DNA of 64,000 nt, taken from positions 868,001 to 932,000 of the forward strand of contig CAWDAD010000003.1 in the NCBI GenBank assembly GCA_963800235.1. Reading direction: 5' to 3'. The position numbers and the translations under genes are program-made. How positions within the stretch are numbered: position 1 is the first letter of the stretch; each line of letters begins with the position of its first letter. This document shows positions 1 through 11,706 of this stretch, piece by piece. Below the pieces are notes generated by a model. That model worked only from the letters and a program-made list of their open reading frames with translations. It made no database searches and was not told the DNA's origin. This DNA is from CAVVNP01 sp963800235 (GTDB lineage Bacteria; Actinomycetota; Acidimicrobiia; Acidimicrobiales; Iamiaceae).

Positions 1-1302
<1,302 letters not shown>

Positions 1303-1308
1303 GTCCAG

Positions 1309-1338
1309 ATCCTACCGCATGCTCAACAAATCTGACAA
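1309..1338 (-). promoter_or_regulatory. clpB promoter, probably leaderless
   Basis: On the minus strand a -35-like TTGTCA (1333–1338) is followed after 18 nt by the -10 hexamer TAGGAT (1309–1314). Only 6 nt separate the hexamer from the clpB ATG at 1302, so the transcript should begin at or next to the start codon. No Shine–Dalgarno sequence is present. Confidence 0.55.
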
Positions 1339-1351
1339 TGCCTTTGTCAAG
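1331..1351. promoter_or_regulatory. HAIR-like HspR operator upstream of clpB
   Basis: A perfect 5-bp inverted repeat TGACA–7 nt–TGTCA lies at 1333–1349, overlapping the predicted clpB promoter. It has the geometry of the HspR-associated inverted repeat (CTTGAGT–N7–ACTCAAG) and matches it at 8 of 14 positions, best on the right half (TGTCAAG). The hspR gene ends 22 nt away. HspR repression of clpB is known in Streptomyces; here it is inferred. Confidence 0.5.
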
Positions 1352-1372
1352 TTTCTCGGCCCGGCGCCCCCA

Positions 1373-1795
1373 TCAGCGGGCTCGTCGACGACGGCCCTCG
1401 AACACGGCCAGGCTCTGGCGCAGCGGCACCAGGTCGCGCCGGTGCTGGCGGTGGGCGGCCTCGACCGCCTCGTCGCCGGCCGCCTGCAGCCGGCCCAGCT
1501 CGCGGCGCAGCTCGGCGTTCTCGGCCTCGAGCTCGAGCACCCGCTTGACCCCGGCCAGGTTCAGGCCGTCGTTGGTCAGGTCCTGGATTCGCTGGAGCAG
1601 GGCGATGTCGCGCTCGCAGTAGCGGCGGCTGCCGCCGACGGTGCGGGCAGGGTCGACCAGGCCCTTGCGCTCGTAGATGCGCAGCGTCTGGGGATGGACG
1701 CCGGCGAGCTCGGCGGCCACCGAGATCACGTACACCGCCCGGTCGGAGCGCCGCGACGCTCCGGCGGGGCCGCCGGTCGGGTCGGTCGCCGCCAT
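1373..1795 (-). CDS. hspR: Heat-shock repressor HspR, MerR family
   Basis: The 140-residue protein has an N-terminal MerR-type helix-turn-helix (SVAAELAGVHPQTLRIYERKG, residues about 25–45), the RYC..DIALLQRIQ hinge and a C-terminal coiled coil rich in Glu and Arg. In actinobacteria HspR binds HAIR operators together with DnaK as co-repressor and shuts off the dnaK operon and clpB. The gene is last in dnaK-grpE-dnaJ-hspR. Its ATG overlaps the dnaJ stop by one base (TGATG), so the start is well supported and translation is probably coupled. HAIR-like sites lie before dnaK and clpB, consistent with autoregulation. Confidence 0.93.
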   Translation of the reverse strand: MAATDPTGGPAGASRRSDRAVYVISVAAELAGVHPQTLRIYERKGLVDPARTVGGSRRYCERDIALLQRIQDLTNDGLNLAGVKRVLELEAENAELRRELGRLQAAGDEAVEAAHRQHRRDLVPLRQSLAVFEGRRRRAR

Positions 1796-2964
1796 CACGC
1801 CACCCCCAGGTGGGCCCGGGGCGACTCGGTCGCCGCCGCCGCCAGGGCCTCGACCGCCTTCTTCTCGGCGCTCGACAGCTTCTGCGGCACGGCCACCTCG
1901 ACGGTGACGAGCAGGTCGCCCTTCTTCTTCTTGGTCTCGATGCCCCGGCCCCGCACCCGGAAGGTGCGGCCGTTGGCGGTGCCCGGCGGCAGCCGCAGCG
2001 TGACCGGCGCGCCGGTCGAGCGTCGGCACGGTGATGTCGGCCCCGAGCGCCGCCTCGGCGAAGGTGACCGGCACCGTCATGGTGAGGTTGCTGCCGTCGA
2101 CGCCGAACAGCTCGTGGCTCGCGACCCGGCAGATGACGTAGAGGTCGCCGGCCGGCCCGCCGTTGCGGCCCGCACCACCCCGGCCCTTGACCCGGATGCG
2201 GTTGCCGTCGGTGACCCCGGCCGGGATGCGGACCTTGACCTCGCGGGGCCGCAGCTCGACGCCGCTGCCCCGGCAGGTCGGGCACGGGTCGGTGACCTCA
2301 TGCCCCGGCCTCCGCACTCCGGGCACGGGGTCGAGAAGGAGAAGAGGCCCTGGTTCTCGTCGAGGACGCCGCGGCCGCGGCACTGGGGGCAGACGACCGG
2401 CGAGGTGCCGGGCGCCGCCCCGCTGCCGTGGCAGGTGCGGCAGGTGGCCTCGCTGGTGAGGTGCACGGTGGTGGTGACGCCGGTGGCGGCGTCCTCGAAG
2501 GACAGGTGCAGCTCGGTCTCGAGGTCGTCGCCCCGCTGGGGCCCCGGCCCGCGCGACGGCCCGGGGCCGCCCCGACCGCCGCGGCCGAACAGGTTGCCGA
2601 GGATGTCGCCCAGGCCGCCGCCCATGCCACCGAGGTCCTCGGCGTTCACGGTGAAGCCTCCGGGACCGAACGGACCGCCGCCGGGCCCGCCCGGACCCCC
2701 CGGGCCGCCGAAGCCGGCACCGACCGGTCCGAGCTTGCGGACCTCGTCGTACTCCTTGCGCTTCTCGGCGTCGCCGATCACGTCGTAGGCCGCGGAGATG
2801 TCCTTGAACCGCTCCTCGGCCGCCGCGTCACCCGGGTTGGCGTCGGGGTGGTTCTCGCGCGCCAGCTTGCGGTAGGCGCGGGTGATCTCCTTCGGCGTCG
2901 CCGTCTCCGAGACGCCGAGCACCTTGTAGTAGTCCTTCTCGAACCACTCCCGTTGCGGGGCCAT
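1795..2964 (-). CDS. dnaJ: Chaperone DnaJ (Hsp40), two frameshifts
   Basis: DnaJ delivers substrates to DnaK and stimulates its ATPase. The J domain (residues 10–75) has the HPD motif at 39–41. A Gly/Phe-rich linker follows, then four CxxCxGxG zinc-binding repeats (CRTCHGSG, CPQCRGRG, CPECGGRG, CPTCRGSG) and the C-terminal substrate-binding domains. One base is missing near 2301, where GGCC reads GGC, and one is extra near 2014. The two cancel, giving an expected 389-residue protein. Both breaks lie in well-conserved sequence and are probably read errors. grpE ends 9 nt upstream, and the stop overlaps the hspR start. Confidence 0.95.
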
Positions 2965-2973
2965 GGGCGGTGG

Positions 2974-3508
2974 CTACCCCCGGACCTTGACCATCGCGGG
3001 GCGGACCACCCGACCCTTCCAGCTGTAGCCGGGGCGCATGACGTCGACCACGATCGTGCCGTCGGCGTCGTCGTCGGCCGGCTCGTGCATGACCGCGTCG
3101 TGCAGGTTCGGGTCGAACTCCTGGTCGAGGGGGTCGAGGCGCTCGAGGCCCTCCTTCTCGAGGGCGCCGAGCAGCGCGGCGAAGATGGGCTCGACCTCGG
3201 CGGCGCCGTGGCGGACGGCACCGTCGCACGCGTCGAGCACGGGAGCAGCTTGTCGACCAGGTCGCCGGTCGAGCGGTCGGCGGCGTCGGCCTGCTGCTTC
3301 ATCATCCGCTTGCGGTAGTTCTCGAAGTCGGCCTGGGTGCGGCGAAGGGCGTCGAGGTACTCGTCGCGCTCGCCGGTGGTGCGCTCGAGCACCTCGACCA
3401 GCTCCTCCACCGAGGACCCGGCGTCGGCGCCGGGTCGCGGCTCGGCCGTCTGGCCGGCCGCGCCCGGAGCCTCGTCACCGGGGCCGTCGGGCGTGCCGTC
3501 TGCGTCGC

Positions 3509-3512
<4 letters not shown>
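2974..3512 (-). CDS. grpE: Nucleotide exchange factor GrpE, one frameshift
   Basis: GrpE releases ADP from DnaK. An acidic N-terminal tail is followed by a long coiled coil (ELVEVLERTTGERDEYLDALRRTQADFENYRKR) and the GrpE head, ending in RPAMVKV. One base is missing near 3240, where CCCGGTG reads CCCGTG; restoring it gives 179 residues. The GTG start at 3512 overlaps the dnaK stop as GTGA, indicating translational coupling within the heat-shock operon. Confidence 0.93.
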
Positions 3513-5366
<1,854 letters not shown>

Positions 5367-5454
5367 GGGGTGCCTCCGATAGCAGGGGGACGTAGGAACG
5401 TGGATGTGTGCGAAACGCTGCGCAGCTGGCGCTGCGTTGATTTCTACTCGACGC

Positions 5455-5483
5455 AGCATAAAACCTGAGTATGTTGCTATCAA
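5455..5483 (-). promoter_or_regulatory. dnaK operon promoter
   Basis: On the minus strand a -35 TTGATA (5478–5483) and a -10 TATGCT (5455–5460) are separated by exactly 17 nt, a near-consensus housekeeping promoter. The expected 5' leader to the dnaK ATG is about 80 nt. Confidence 0.7.
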
Positions 5484-5484
5484 C
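5464..5484. promoter_or_regulatory. HAIR-like HspR operator at the dnaK promoter
   Basis: Plus-strand half-sites CCTGAGT (5464–5470) and TATCAAC (5478–5484) are 7 nt apart. They match the HAIR consensus CTTGAGT–N7–ACTCAAG at 10 of 14 positions. The site covers the -35 element and spacer of the dnaK promoter, where a bound HspR would block RNA polymerase. Confidence 0.6.
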
Positions 5485-5510
5485 TGCTGCCAGGAACTTT
5501 TGCTGGGCAG

Positions 5511-5524
5511 GTGATCGCTGTCAC
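5511..5524. promoter_or_regulatory. CRP/FNR-type palindrome upstream of a cNMP-binding protein gene
   Basis: GTGA (5511–5514), six bases, then TCAC (5521–5524) form the core of a CRP-family operator. The extended site matches TGTGA–N6–TCACA except for the first base. It lies directly upstream of the -10 hexamer TATGAT (5528–5533) of the next gene, where a bound regulator would more likely repress than activate. No good -35 element is visible. Confidence 0.5.
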
Positions 5525-5541
5525 ACCTATGATCCGCGCCC

Positions 5542-5967
5542 ATGGCCAGCCGCGCGTCCCACATCGACCACCTCGCCTCCATCCCGCTCTTCTCGTCGTG
5601 CTCGAAGCGCGACCTGCAGAAGATCGCCAAGGCGGCCGACGAGATCTCGATCCCCGAGGGCAAGACCTTCGTCGACCAGGGGGCCATGGGAAAGGAGGCC
5701 TTCGTGATCCTGTCGGGGAAGGCGGCGGTCAAGCGCAACAACCGCAAGTTCGCCACCCTCGGCCCGGGCGACACGGTGGGCGAGCTGGCCCTGCTCGACA
5801 AGGGGCCCCGCACGGCGACGGTGGTGGCCGAGACGCCGATCGACGCCCTGGTCCTGAGCGCCCGCCAGTTCTCCGGCCTGGTCGACTCGATCCCCGGCCT
5901 CTCCCACAAGGTCATGGCGGCGCTGGCCGGCAAGATCCGCGAGCTCGACTCGAAGATGGTGGGCTGA
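5542..5967 (+). CDS. Single-domain cyclic-nucleotide-binding protein
   Basis: The 141-residue protein is a cyclic-nucleotide-binding domain with no DNA-binding helix-turn-helix or enzymatic domain. The phosphate-binding cassette is recognisable: GELALL at residues 80–85 and R90-T91-A92, close to the GE...R(S/T)A pattern of cAMP-binding proteins, so ligand binding is plausible. A short helical segment follows the domain. It is divergent from dnaK. The ATG at 5542 is preceded by TATGAT eight bases upstream and no Shine–Dalgarno, suggesting a leaderless mRNA. The partner or output of this stand-alone sensor cannot be told from the sequence. Confidence 0.8.
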   Translation: MASRASHIDHLASIPLFSSCSKRDLQKIAKAADEISIPEGKTFVDQGAMGKEAFVILSGKAAVKRNNRKFATLGPGDTVGELALLDKGPRTATVVAETPIDALVLSARQFSGLVDSIPGLSHKVMAALAGKIRELDSKMVG

Positions 5968-6078
5968 CCGGCCCCACCGGACGGAGCGACGCGGCGCCGG
6001 CGCAGACGGTCGGTACCGGAGCGGGGATGGCGGGGCGGGCTGCCGGGTGACGGCGGCGGCGGGGCGGGCGGGCCGGGC

Positions 6079-7899
6079 TCAGCCCGAGGTGGTCACGACG
6101 CCGCCCGGCGCCCGGAGGTCGCCGAGGGCCGACGCCGGCAGGAGGTAGGCGACGACCCGATCGGTCGCGATCGTCGGCAGCCCGTCGGCGCGAGGGTCGA
6201 TCCGGGCCTCGGCCAGCACCCGGGCGCCCTCGGGCGGGGGCTGGGGACGGCCCGACCGCACCAGGACCACGCCGGCGAGGTGACGGGAATCGGGGCGGCG
6301 GAAGGTCCCGAGGAACTCCTCCCGGTCGGCGGGGAGTCGCACCCGGTACCCGTGGCGCACCAGGTCGAGCACGACGGGGTTGGTGAAGGAGAGGTAGGCG
6401 GCCTCGCCCCGGCCCACCACGTAGTAGGGGCCCGGCTTCGGGAGCGAGGCCCGGGTGCCGGCGGTGATGGTGTCGATGGCGGGGAACATCCCCGCGGCCC
6501 GGTCGTCGCCGACGTGGGTCCCCGCCACCACGGCCACGGCGAGCACCACCGCCGCCGCCACCGCGGCGAGTTGGGCCGCCGGTCCACCGATCCCGGTCCG
6601 TGGGCGGGACGACCGACGGGTCGGGCCGGGCGCTCGGCCACCGATCCGGACGGCGGCCAGGTCGACCGCCCCCCAGACCAGCCCGCACCAGGCCAGCAGG
6701 CACACCGGCCACCAGGGCAGGTAGTTGTACGGGGCGGCCGAGGAGAGCACCTCCTTCGGCAACGAGGCGGCGGAGACGGCCAGCAGCACGAGGCCGGACA
6801 GGTTCAGCGCCAGCAGGCGCCCGATCGTCGCCCGACCCCGGCGCAGGTGGTGCCAGCAGAGCACCGCCGCCGCGCCGAGCACGACGGCGGCGACGACCAC
6901 GTCCGCCACCGACGGGCTCCGGACGAAGTCGAGGATCGTCGGGCTCCGGTCGAGCCACGACGGGCGCAGCCCGAAGAACCCCACGAGGCGGTCGAACCCG
7001 TAGACCGAGCCCTGCCGGCCGTGGGGCGGGTCGGTGGTGACGTACCGGACGAGCTGGCTCACGTTGCCGGGGTCGCCGGTGACCTGCTGCACGGCGACCG
7101 GCGCCCAGCACGCCGCCCCGACCGCGGCGGCCACCCCGCCGTGCACCACCCACCGCCGGGTCGCCGGCGGGACCGCCCCGCGCCGGCGCGCCCGCCACCA
7201 GCGCCCCGCGACCGCCGCCAGCCCGCCGGCCAGCAGCGGCGCGGCCACCGGCAGGTACCCGTAGTGGTCCTGCACGACGAAGCTCCACGAGACCGCCAGC
7301 GGCACCAGTGCCACGGGGTCGCCGTCGATCACCGACCAGAGCAGCACCAGGGTGAGCAGCCACGGCAGCACCGCGATGTGCGGGTTCCAGATGTCGTGGG
7401 GCGCCTCGGGCCCGACCGCCCAGAGGAGCAGCCCCACCGCGGCGACCAGCCAGGTGGCGACGACGGTCCCGGCCCGGCGCCGCAGGAACACCGCCGTGAC
7501 GACCACCGCGACGACGTTGACCAGCGCGGCGAAGAGCAGGAAGCCGCCCGGTCCCCAGCCGAGCAGGCCCGCCGGGAGGGTCGACAGCCAGTAGAGCATC
7601 GGCCCCGGGTGGTGGAAGACCCCGATGCCGGCGTACAGCACCGCGCTGGTCGGCGGCCCGAGCAGCCGGACGTGGCCGTGGGCGGTGTCGAAGGCGTTGA
7701 TGGCGATGGCGGCGTCGTCGCCCTCCAACGTCCAGCCCTGCCGCGCCGCCTCCACCACGTTCCCCACCACCGCCAGGCACACCACCCCCACCGCCAGGGC
7801 GAGCACCCCGACGTCGAGCGGGACCCGGCGAGCGAGCCGGGCTCGGTCCGGGGCCCGACCCGGTCCGGCCGGCCGTGAGCGGTCGGCGGGCTCGGCCAC
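6079..7899 (-). CDS. Multi-pass membrane glycosyltransferase-like protein (GT39/PMT type)
   Basis: The protein has about ten hydrophobic segments over its first ~430 residues and a soluble C-terminal portion. The first extracytoplasmic loop carries EGDDAAIAINAF, resembling the acidic GT-C motif of PMT/ArnT-like transferases that use polyprenyl-linked sugars. The substrate is unknown. The open frame extends to an ATG at 7992, but GTG at 7899 fits better because TACACT lies 7 nt upstream, the leaderless pattern seen at many genes here. It also leaves a normal gap to the divergent gpmA. The 606-residue length is typical for the family. Confidence 0.7.
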   Translation of the reverse strand: MAEPADRSRPAGPGRAPDRARLARRVPLDVGVLALAVGVVCLAVVGNVVEAARQGWTLEGDDAAIAINAFDTAHGHVRLLGPPTSAVLYAGIGVFHHPGPMLYWLSTLPAGLLGWGPGGFLLFAALVNVVAVVVTAVFLRRRAGTVVATWLVAAVGLLLWAVGPEAPHDIWNPHIAVLPWLLTLVLLWSVIDGDPVALVPLAVSWSFVVQDHYGYLPVAAPLLAGGLAAVAGRWWRARRRGAVPPATRRWVVHGGVAAAVGAACWAPVAVQQVTGDPGNVSQLVRYVTTDPPHGRQGSVYGFDRLVGFFGLRPSWLDRSPTILDFVRSPSVADVVVAAVVLGAAAVLCWHHLRRGRATIGRLLALNLSGLVLLAVSAASLPKEVLSSAAPYNYLPWWPVCLLAWCGLVWGAVDLAAVRIGGRAPGPTRRSSRPRTGIGGPAAQLAAVAAAVVLAVAVVAGTHVGDDRAAGMFPAIDTITAGTRASLPKPGPYYVVGRGEAAYLSFTNPVVLDLVRHGYRVRLPADREEFLGTFRRPDSRHLAGVVLVRSGRPQPPPEGARVLAEARIDPRADGLPTIATDRVVAYLLPASALGDLRAPGGVVTTSG

Positions 7900-8007
7900 C
7901 TCGGCGAGTGTAGGGACGGGACCCGGACGGCCCCGGGGCTTCCATCTCCTCGACGAGGCGCCGGATCCGGCCTCCGGATCGGGACGCCCCAACTACCGTC
8001 GGCGACC

Positions 8008-8769
8008 ATGACCTCGACCCTCGTGCTGATCCGGCACGGCCAGAGCACCTGGAACGCCGAGAACCTGTTCACCGGCTGGTGGGACGCCGACCTGTCCGAG
8101 CAGGGTCGGGCCGAGGCCGAGGCGGCCGGACCGCTGCTGACCGACGCCGGGATCCGACCCGACGTGGTCCACACCTCGCTGCAGACCCGGGCCATCCGCA
8201 CCGCGAACCTGGTGCTCGACGCGATGGGCCTCCTCTGGCTCCCGGTGCGGCGGAGCTGGCGGCTGAACGAGCGCCACTACGGCGACCTCACCGGCCGGGA
8301 CAAGGCGCAGGCCACCGCCGAGTTCGGCGAGGAGCAGGTCTTCACCTGGCGACGCAGCTACGACGTGCCCCCGCCGCCGACCTCGCCCGAGAACCGCTAC
8401 CAGGCCAACGCCGACCCCCGCTACGCGCACCTGGCCCCCGACGTGCTGCCCGCCTCCGAGTGCCTGGCCGACGTCGTCGCCCGGATGCTCCCCTACTGGT
8501 TCGACGCCCTCGTCCCGGACCTGGCAGCAGGCGAGGTGGTGCTGGTCGCCGCCCACGGCAACAGCCTGCGGGCGCTGGTGAAGCACCTCGACGACATCGC
8601 CGACGACGAGATCGCCGGGCTCGACATCCCGACCGGGGTGCCCCTCGTCTACGAGCTCGGCGACGACTTCCGACCCGCCGAGGCCAAGCCGGTGCTGGCC
8701 CGGGCCCTCGGCGACCCCGAGGCCATCCAGGCCGCCGCCGAGGCGGTCAAGAACCAGGCCAAGGGCTAG
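8008..8769 (+). CDS. gpmA: 2,3-bisphosphoglycerate-dependent phosphoglycerate mutase
   Basis: GpmA interconverts 3- and 2-phosphoglycerate in glycolysis and gluconeogenesis. The catalytic RHGQSTWN motif starts at residue 9, with phospho-acceptor His10. TSLQTRAIRT, RRSWRLNERHYG and AAHGNSLRA supply the remaining active-site residues. The 253-residue length matches the dPGM family. The ATG has TACCGT eight bases upstream and no Shine–Dalgarno, consistent with a leaderless transcript. The next gene is convergent and ends only 12 nt away. Confidence 0.96.
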   Translation: MTSTLVLIRHGQSTWNAENLFTGWWDADLSEQGRAEAEAAGPLLTDAGIRPDVVHTSLQTRAIRTANLVLDAMGLLWLPVRRSWRLNERHYGDLTGRDKAQATAEFGEEQVFTWRRSYDVPPPPTSPENRYQANADPRYAHLAPDVLPASECLADVVARMLPYWFDALVPDLAAGEVVLVAAHGNSLRALVKHLDDIADDEIAGLDIPTGVPLVYELGDDFRPAEAKPVLARALGDPEAIQAAAEAVKNQAKG

Positions 8770-8781
8770 CGAGGCACCTCG

Positions 8782-9300
8782 TCAGGGGGGACTCGGCGGG
8801 GCGGCCTCCAGCAGGTAGCCCCGCGAGCGGACCGTGCGGATGGCCAGGCCCAGCGGGTCGAGGCGGCGGCGCAGGCGGAGCATGTGGACGTCGAGGGCGT
8901 TGCGCCCCGGCGACCCATCCGGCCAGCCGGCCCGGGACAGGGACTCCCGGCTGACGACCAGGCGGAACCGCTCGAGCAGCGCCGCGGTGAGCCGGGCCTC
9001 GACCGGGGGGAGCGACACCCACTCGTCGCCGAGGTGGAGCAGCCCGTCCTCGTCGAGGGCCGGGACCTCGGCGACCACCTCCCCGGCGCGTCGGGCCAGC
9101 CCGTCGATGCGCGCCTGCAGGTCGGACTCGGCGGCGGGCACCCGGATCCAGTCCTCGTGGGGCGACGACACCAGCGGGGCCGGCGCGCCGTCCTCGACCA
9201 GGAGCAGGCAGGGGCGCCCCGCCTCGCGGAGCTCCGCCCGATGTCGCTCGCCCGCCGGCCAGCGCACCAGCTCCACGTTCACCTCGGCGACAGACGTCAT
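8782..9300 (-). CDS. Winged-helix DNA-binding protein, OmpR/PhoB-type C-terminus
   Basis: The C-terminal ~90 residues form a PhoB-like winged helix: VEARLTAALLERFRLVVSRE, then the recognition helix region NALDVHMLRLRRRLDPLG and the wing IRTVRSRGYLL. The N-terminal ~80 residues do not resemble a receiver domain with a phospho-acceptor Asp, so the signal is unknown. I chose the ATG at 9300 over an upstream start at 9369 because TACCGT lies 9 nt before it. It is divergent from the EtfD-like gene and might regulate it, which is inference only. Confidence 0.75.
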   Translation of the reverse strand: MTSVAEVNVELVRWPAGERHRAELREAGRPCLLLVEDGAPAPLVSSPHEDWIRVPAAESDLQARIDGLARRAGEVVAEVPALDEDGLLHLGDEWVSLPPVEARLTAALLERFRLVVSRESLSRAGWPDGSPGRNALDVHMLRLRRRLDPLGLAIRTVRSRGYLLEAAPPSPP

Positions 9301-9431
9301 CGCCGGCGCACGGTAGGGAGGCAAGGTTTCGCCTTCGTTTCGTCCCGGTGAACGAGTGATGAGGGTCACGTCCGCCCACCCCGGGCCGAGTTCAGATGAC
9401 GCGCGCGTGGACGAGTAGCGTTCGGCGCGCT

Positions 9432-11678
9432 ATGGCGACCGACGTCGAGACCCCCGAAGCGAGCACCGACAAGGCCCCCAAGCGGGTCCGGCCCCACCAC
9501 CTGGCCCTCGGGCTGGGCGTGGCCTTCGCCCTGGTCACCGCCCTGTCAGGCCTCGTGCCCGTCTTCTACAAGACCCACGACGAGCACGACATCCAGCGCG
9601 AGGTGTTCTCCGGGATCCCCGGTCCGCTCAAGCTGATCTTCTACGTGGTGATGCCCGTCGTCATCGCTTACGGCGGCTGGTTGTTCTCGCAGCGGGTGAA
9701 GAACTGGGAGCGGGGCCAGCCCGACAACCGGGCCACCACCCCGGCCAACGCCAAGCGGCGGTTCGAGGACTTCCGGTCCGGCGTCTACATGCAGACGCTG
9801 CTCCGCGACCCCGCCGCCGGGATCATGCACTCGCTGATCTACTTCAGCTTCCTGATCCTGCTGGCGGTCACCACCACCCTGGAGATCGACCACCAGCTGC
9901 CCACCAGCGCCAAGTTCCTGCACGGGCGGGCCTACGAGGCCTTCTCCTTCGTCGGCGACGCCGCCGGCGTGGCCCTGCTGGTCGGGGTGCTGTGGGCCAT
10001 CGGTCGCCGCTTCGTGCAGCGCCCGTACCGCATCCGGATCAAGACCAAGCCCGAGCACGTCCTGATCCTCGGCACCTTCCTCGTCATCGCCGTCACCGGC
10101 TTCGGCACCGAAGCCTGGCGCATCGCCGCTGAGGGCCGGCCCCCCTTCGAGAAGTGGAGCTTCGTCGGGTGGGTCCTGTCGGCGCCCATCAAGGACATGA
10201 GCTCGTTGAGCGGTGGCCACCAGATCTGGTGGATCGCCCACGTCGCCGCCTTCGTCGTCTTCCTGGTGATCCTGCCGGTCACCATGCTGCGCCACATGTT
10301 CACCTCGCCGCTGAACATGTACCTGCACGACCGCGAGCGTCCCAAGGGCGCCATGCGGCCGATGCCGAACCTGATGGAGACCGAGCTCGAGACCTTCGGT
10401 GCGTCCACCGTCCCGGACTTCACCTGGAAGCAGCTGCTCGACACCGACGCCTGCACCATGTGCGGCCGCTGCACCAGCGTCTGCCCGGCCCACGCCACCG
10501 GCAAGCCGCTCGACCCCCGCGAGATCGTGCTGAAGACGGGCGAGGTCATGGCGGCCAGCGGCTCACCGCAGGTGTCGCCGCCGCTCGGCACCGTCCCCGA
10601 GATCACCATCTCCTCCGACTCGCTGTTCGAGCGGATCACCTCCGAGGAGGTCTGGGCGTGCACGTCGTGCAAGGCGTGCGACGAGATCTGCCCGGTCGAC
10701 ATCGAGATCCTCGACAAGATCCTCGACATGCGGCGCTACCTGTCGCTGATGGAGTCCGACTTCCCGACCGAGCTCGGCAACGCCTACCGGTCGATGGAGA
10801 ACAGCTCGAACCCGTGGGGCATGAGCCAGTCCGACCGGGCGGCGTGGGCCTCCAAGCTCGAGGGCATCGACATCGTCGACGGCACCGCCGAGCTCGACCA
10901 CGAGTACCTCTACTGGGTGGGCTGCGCCGGCTCCTTCGACGACAAGAACCAGAAGGTCACCCAGGCCGTGGCCAAGCTGCTGCAGCGGGCCGACATCGAC
11001 TTCGCCATCCTCGGCCCGGCCGAGAACTGCACCGGCGACCCGGCCCGGCGCTCGGGCAACGAGTACATCTTCCAGATGCTGGCCATGCAGAACGTGGAGA
11101 CGCTGAACGGCATGGCGGTCCGCAAGATCATCACCCAGTGCCCCCACTGCTTCAACACGCTCATGAACGAGTACCCGCAGCTCGGGGGCCGCTACGAGGT
11201 GGTCCACCACAGCCAGTTCCTCGAGTGGCTGATCGCCGAGGGCAAGCTCGACCTCACCGAGGCCAGGCTCGACGAGCGGGTCGTCTACCACGACTCCTGC
11301 TACCTCGGCCGCCACAACGACGTGTACCTCGCCCCCCGGAACGTCATCGGCCAGATCGGCGGCGTCGAGGTCGTCGAGGCCGCCCGCAACGGCACCAGGG
11401 GCATGTGCTGCGGGGCGGGCGGCGCCCGCATGTGGATGGAGGAGACCACCGGCACCAAGGTCAACGACGCCCGCTCGGCGGAGCTGCTCGAGACCGGGGC
11501 CAGCCGCGTCGCCACCGCCTGTCCCTTCTGCTACATCATGATCGACGACGGCGTGAAGGGCCTCGGCATGGACGAGGAACAGGTCAAGGTCGCCGACATC
11601 GCCATGCACCTGCTCGAGGCCATCGAACAGGGCGAGGCGGCCGAGACCGCCCGGGTCATGGAGACCGTCGAGGACTGA
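9432..11678 (+). CDS. etfD: EtfD-like membrane Fe-S oxidoreductase (heterodisulfide-reductase type)
   Basis: Six membrane segments in the N-terminal ~310 residues form a NarI-like cytochrome module. Two [4Fe-4S] ferredoxin motifs follow, CTMCGRCTSVCP near residue 340 and CTSCKACDEICP near 409. Two cysteine-rich CCG domains follow, including CCGAGG near 659. This order is that of M. tuberculosis Rv0338c/EtfD, the proposed membrane acceptor passing electrons from electron-transfer flavoprotein (fatty-acid β-oxidation) to menaquinone. No etfAB genes are in the window. An in-frame ATG at 9396 exists, but ATG 9432 follows TAGCGT at 10 nt. A receiver-like gene follows after 28 nt. Confidence 0.85.
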   Translation: MATDVETPEASTDKAPKRVRPHHLALGLGVAFALVTALSGLVPVFYKTHDEHDIQREVFSGIPGPLKLIFYVVMPVVIAYGGWLFSQRVKNWERGQPDNRATTPANAKRRFEDFRSGVYMQTLLRDPAAGIMHSLIYFSFLILLAVTTTLEIDHQLPTSAKFLHGRAYEAFSFVGDAAGVALLVGVLWAIGRRFVQRPYRIRIKTKPEHVLILGTFLVIAVTGFGTEAWRIAAEGRPPFEKWSFVGWVLSAPIKDMSSLSGGHQIWWIAHVAAFVVFLVILPVTMLRHMFTSPLNMYLHDRERPKGAMRPMPNLMETELETFGASTVPDFTWKQLLDTDACTMCGRCTSVCPAHATGKPLDPREIVLKTGEVMAASGSPQVSPPLGTVPEITISSDSLFERITSEEVWACTSCKACDEICPVDIEILDKILDMRRYLSLMESDFPTELGNAYRSMENSSNPWGMSQSDRAAWASKLEGIDIVDGTAELDHEYLYWVGCAGSFDDKNQKVTQAVAKLLQRADIDFAILGPAENCTGDPARRSGNEYIFQMLAMQNVETLNGMAVRKIITQCPHCFNTLMNEYPQLGGRYEVVHHSQFLEWLIAEGKLDLTEARLDERVVYHDSCYLGRHNDVYLAPRNVIGQIGGVEVVEAARNGTRGMCCGAGGARMWMEETTGTKVNDARSAELLETGASRVATACPFCYIMIDDGVKGLGMDEEQVKVADIAMHLLEAIEQGEAAETARVMETVED

Positions 11679-11706
11679 CCACCGACCACCGACCGGAGCC
11701 GCCGTC

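Noticed and set aside
1331..1351. CIRCE (HrcA) element
   Set aside because: The dyad lacks TTAGCACTC–N9–GAGTGCTAA. The spacing and the adjacent hspR fit HAIR instead.
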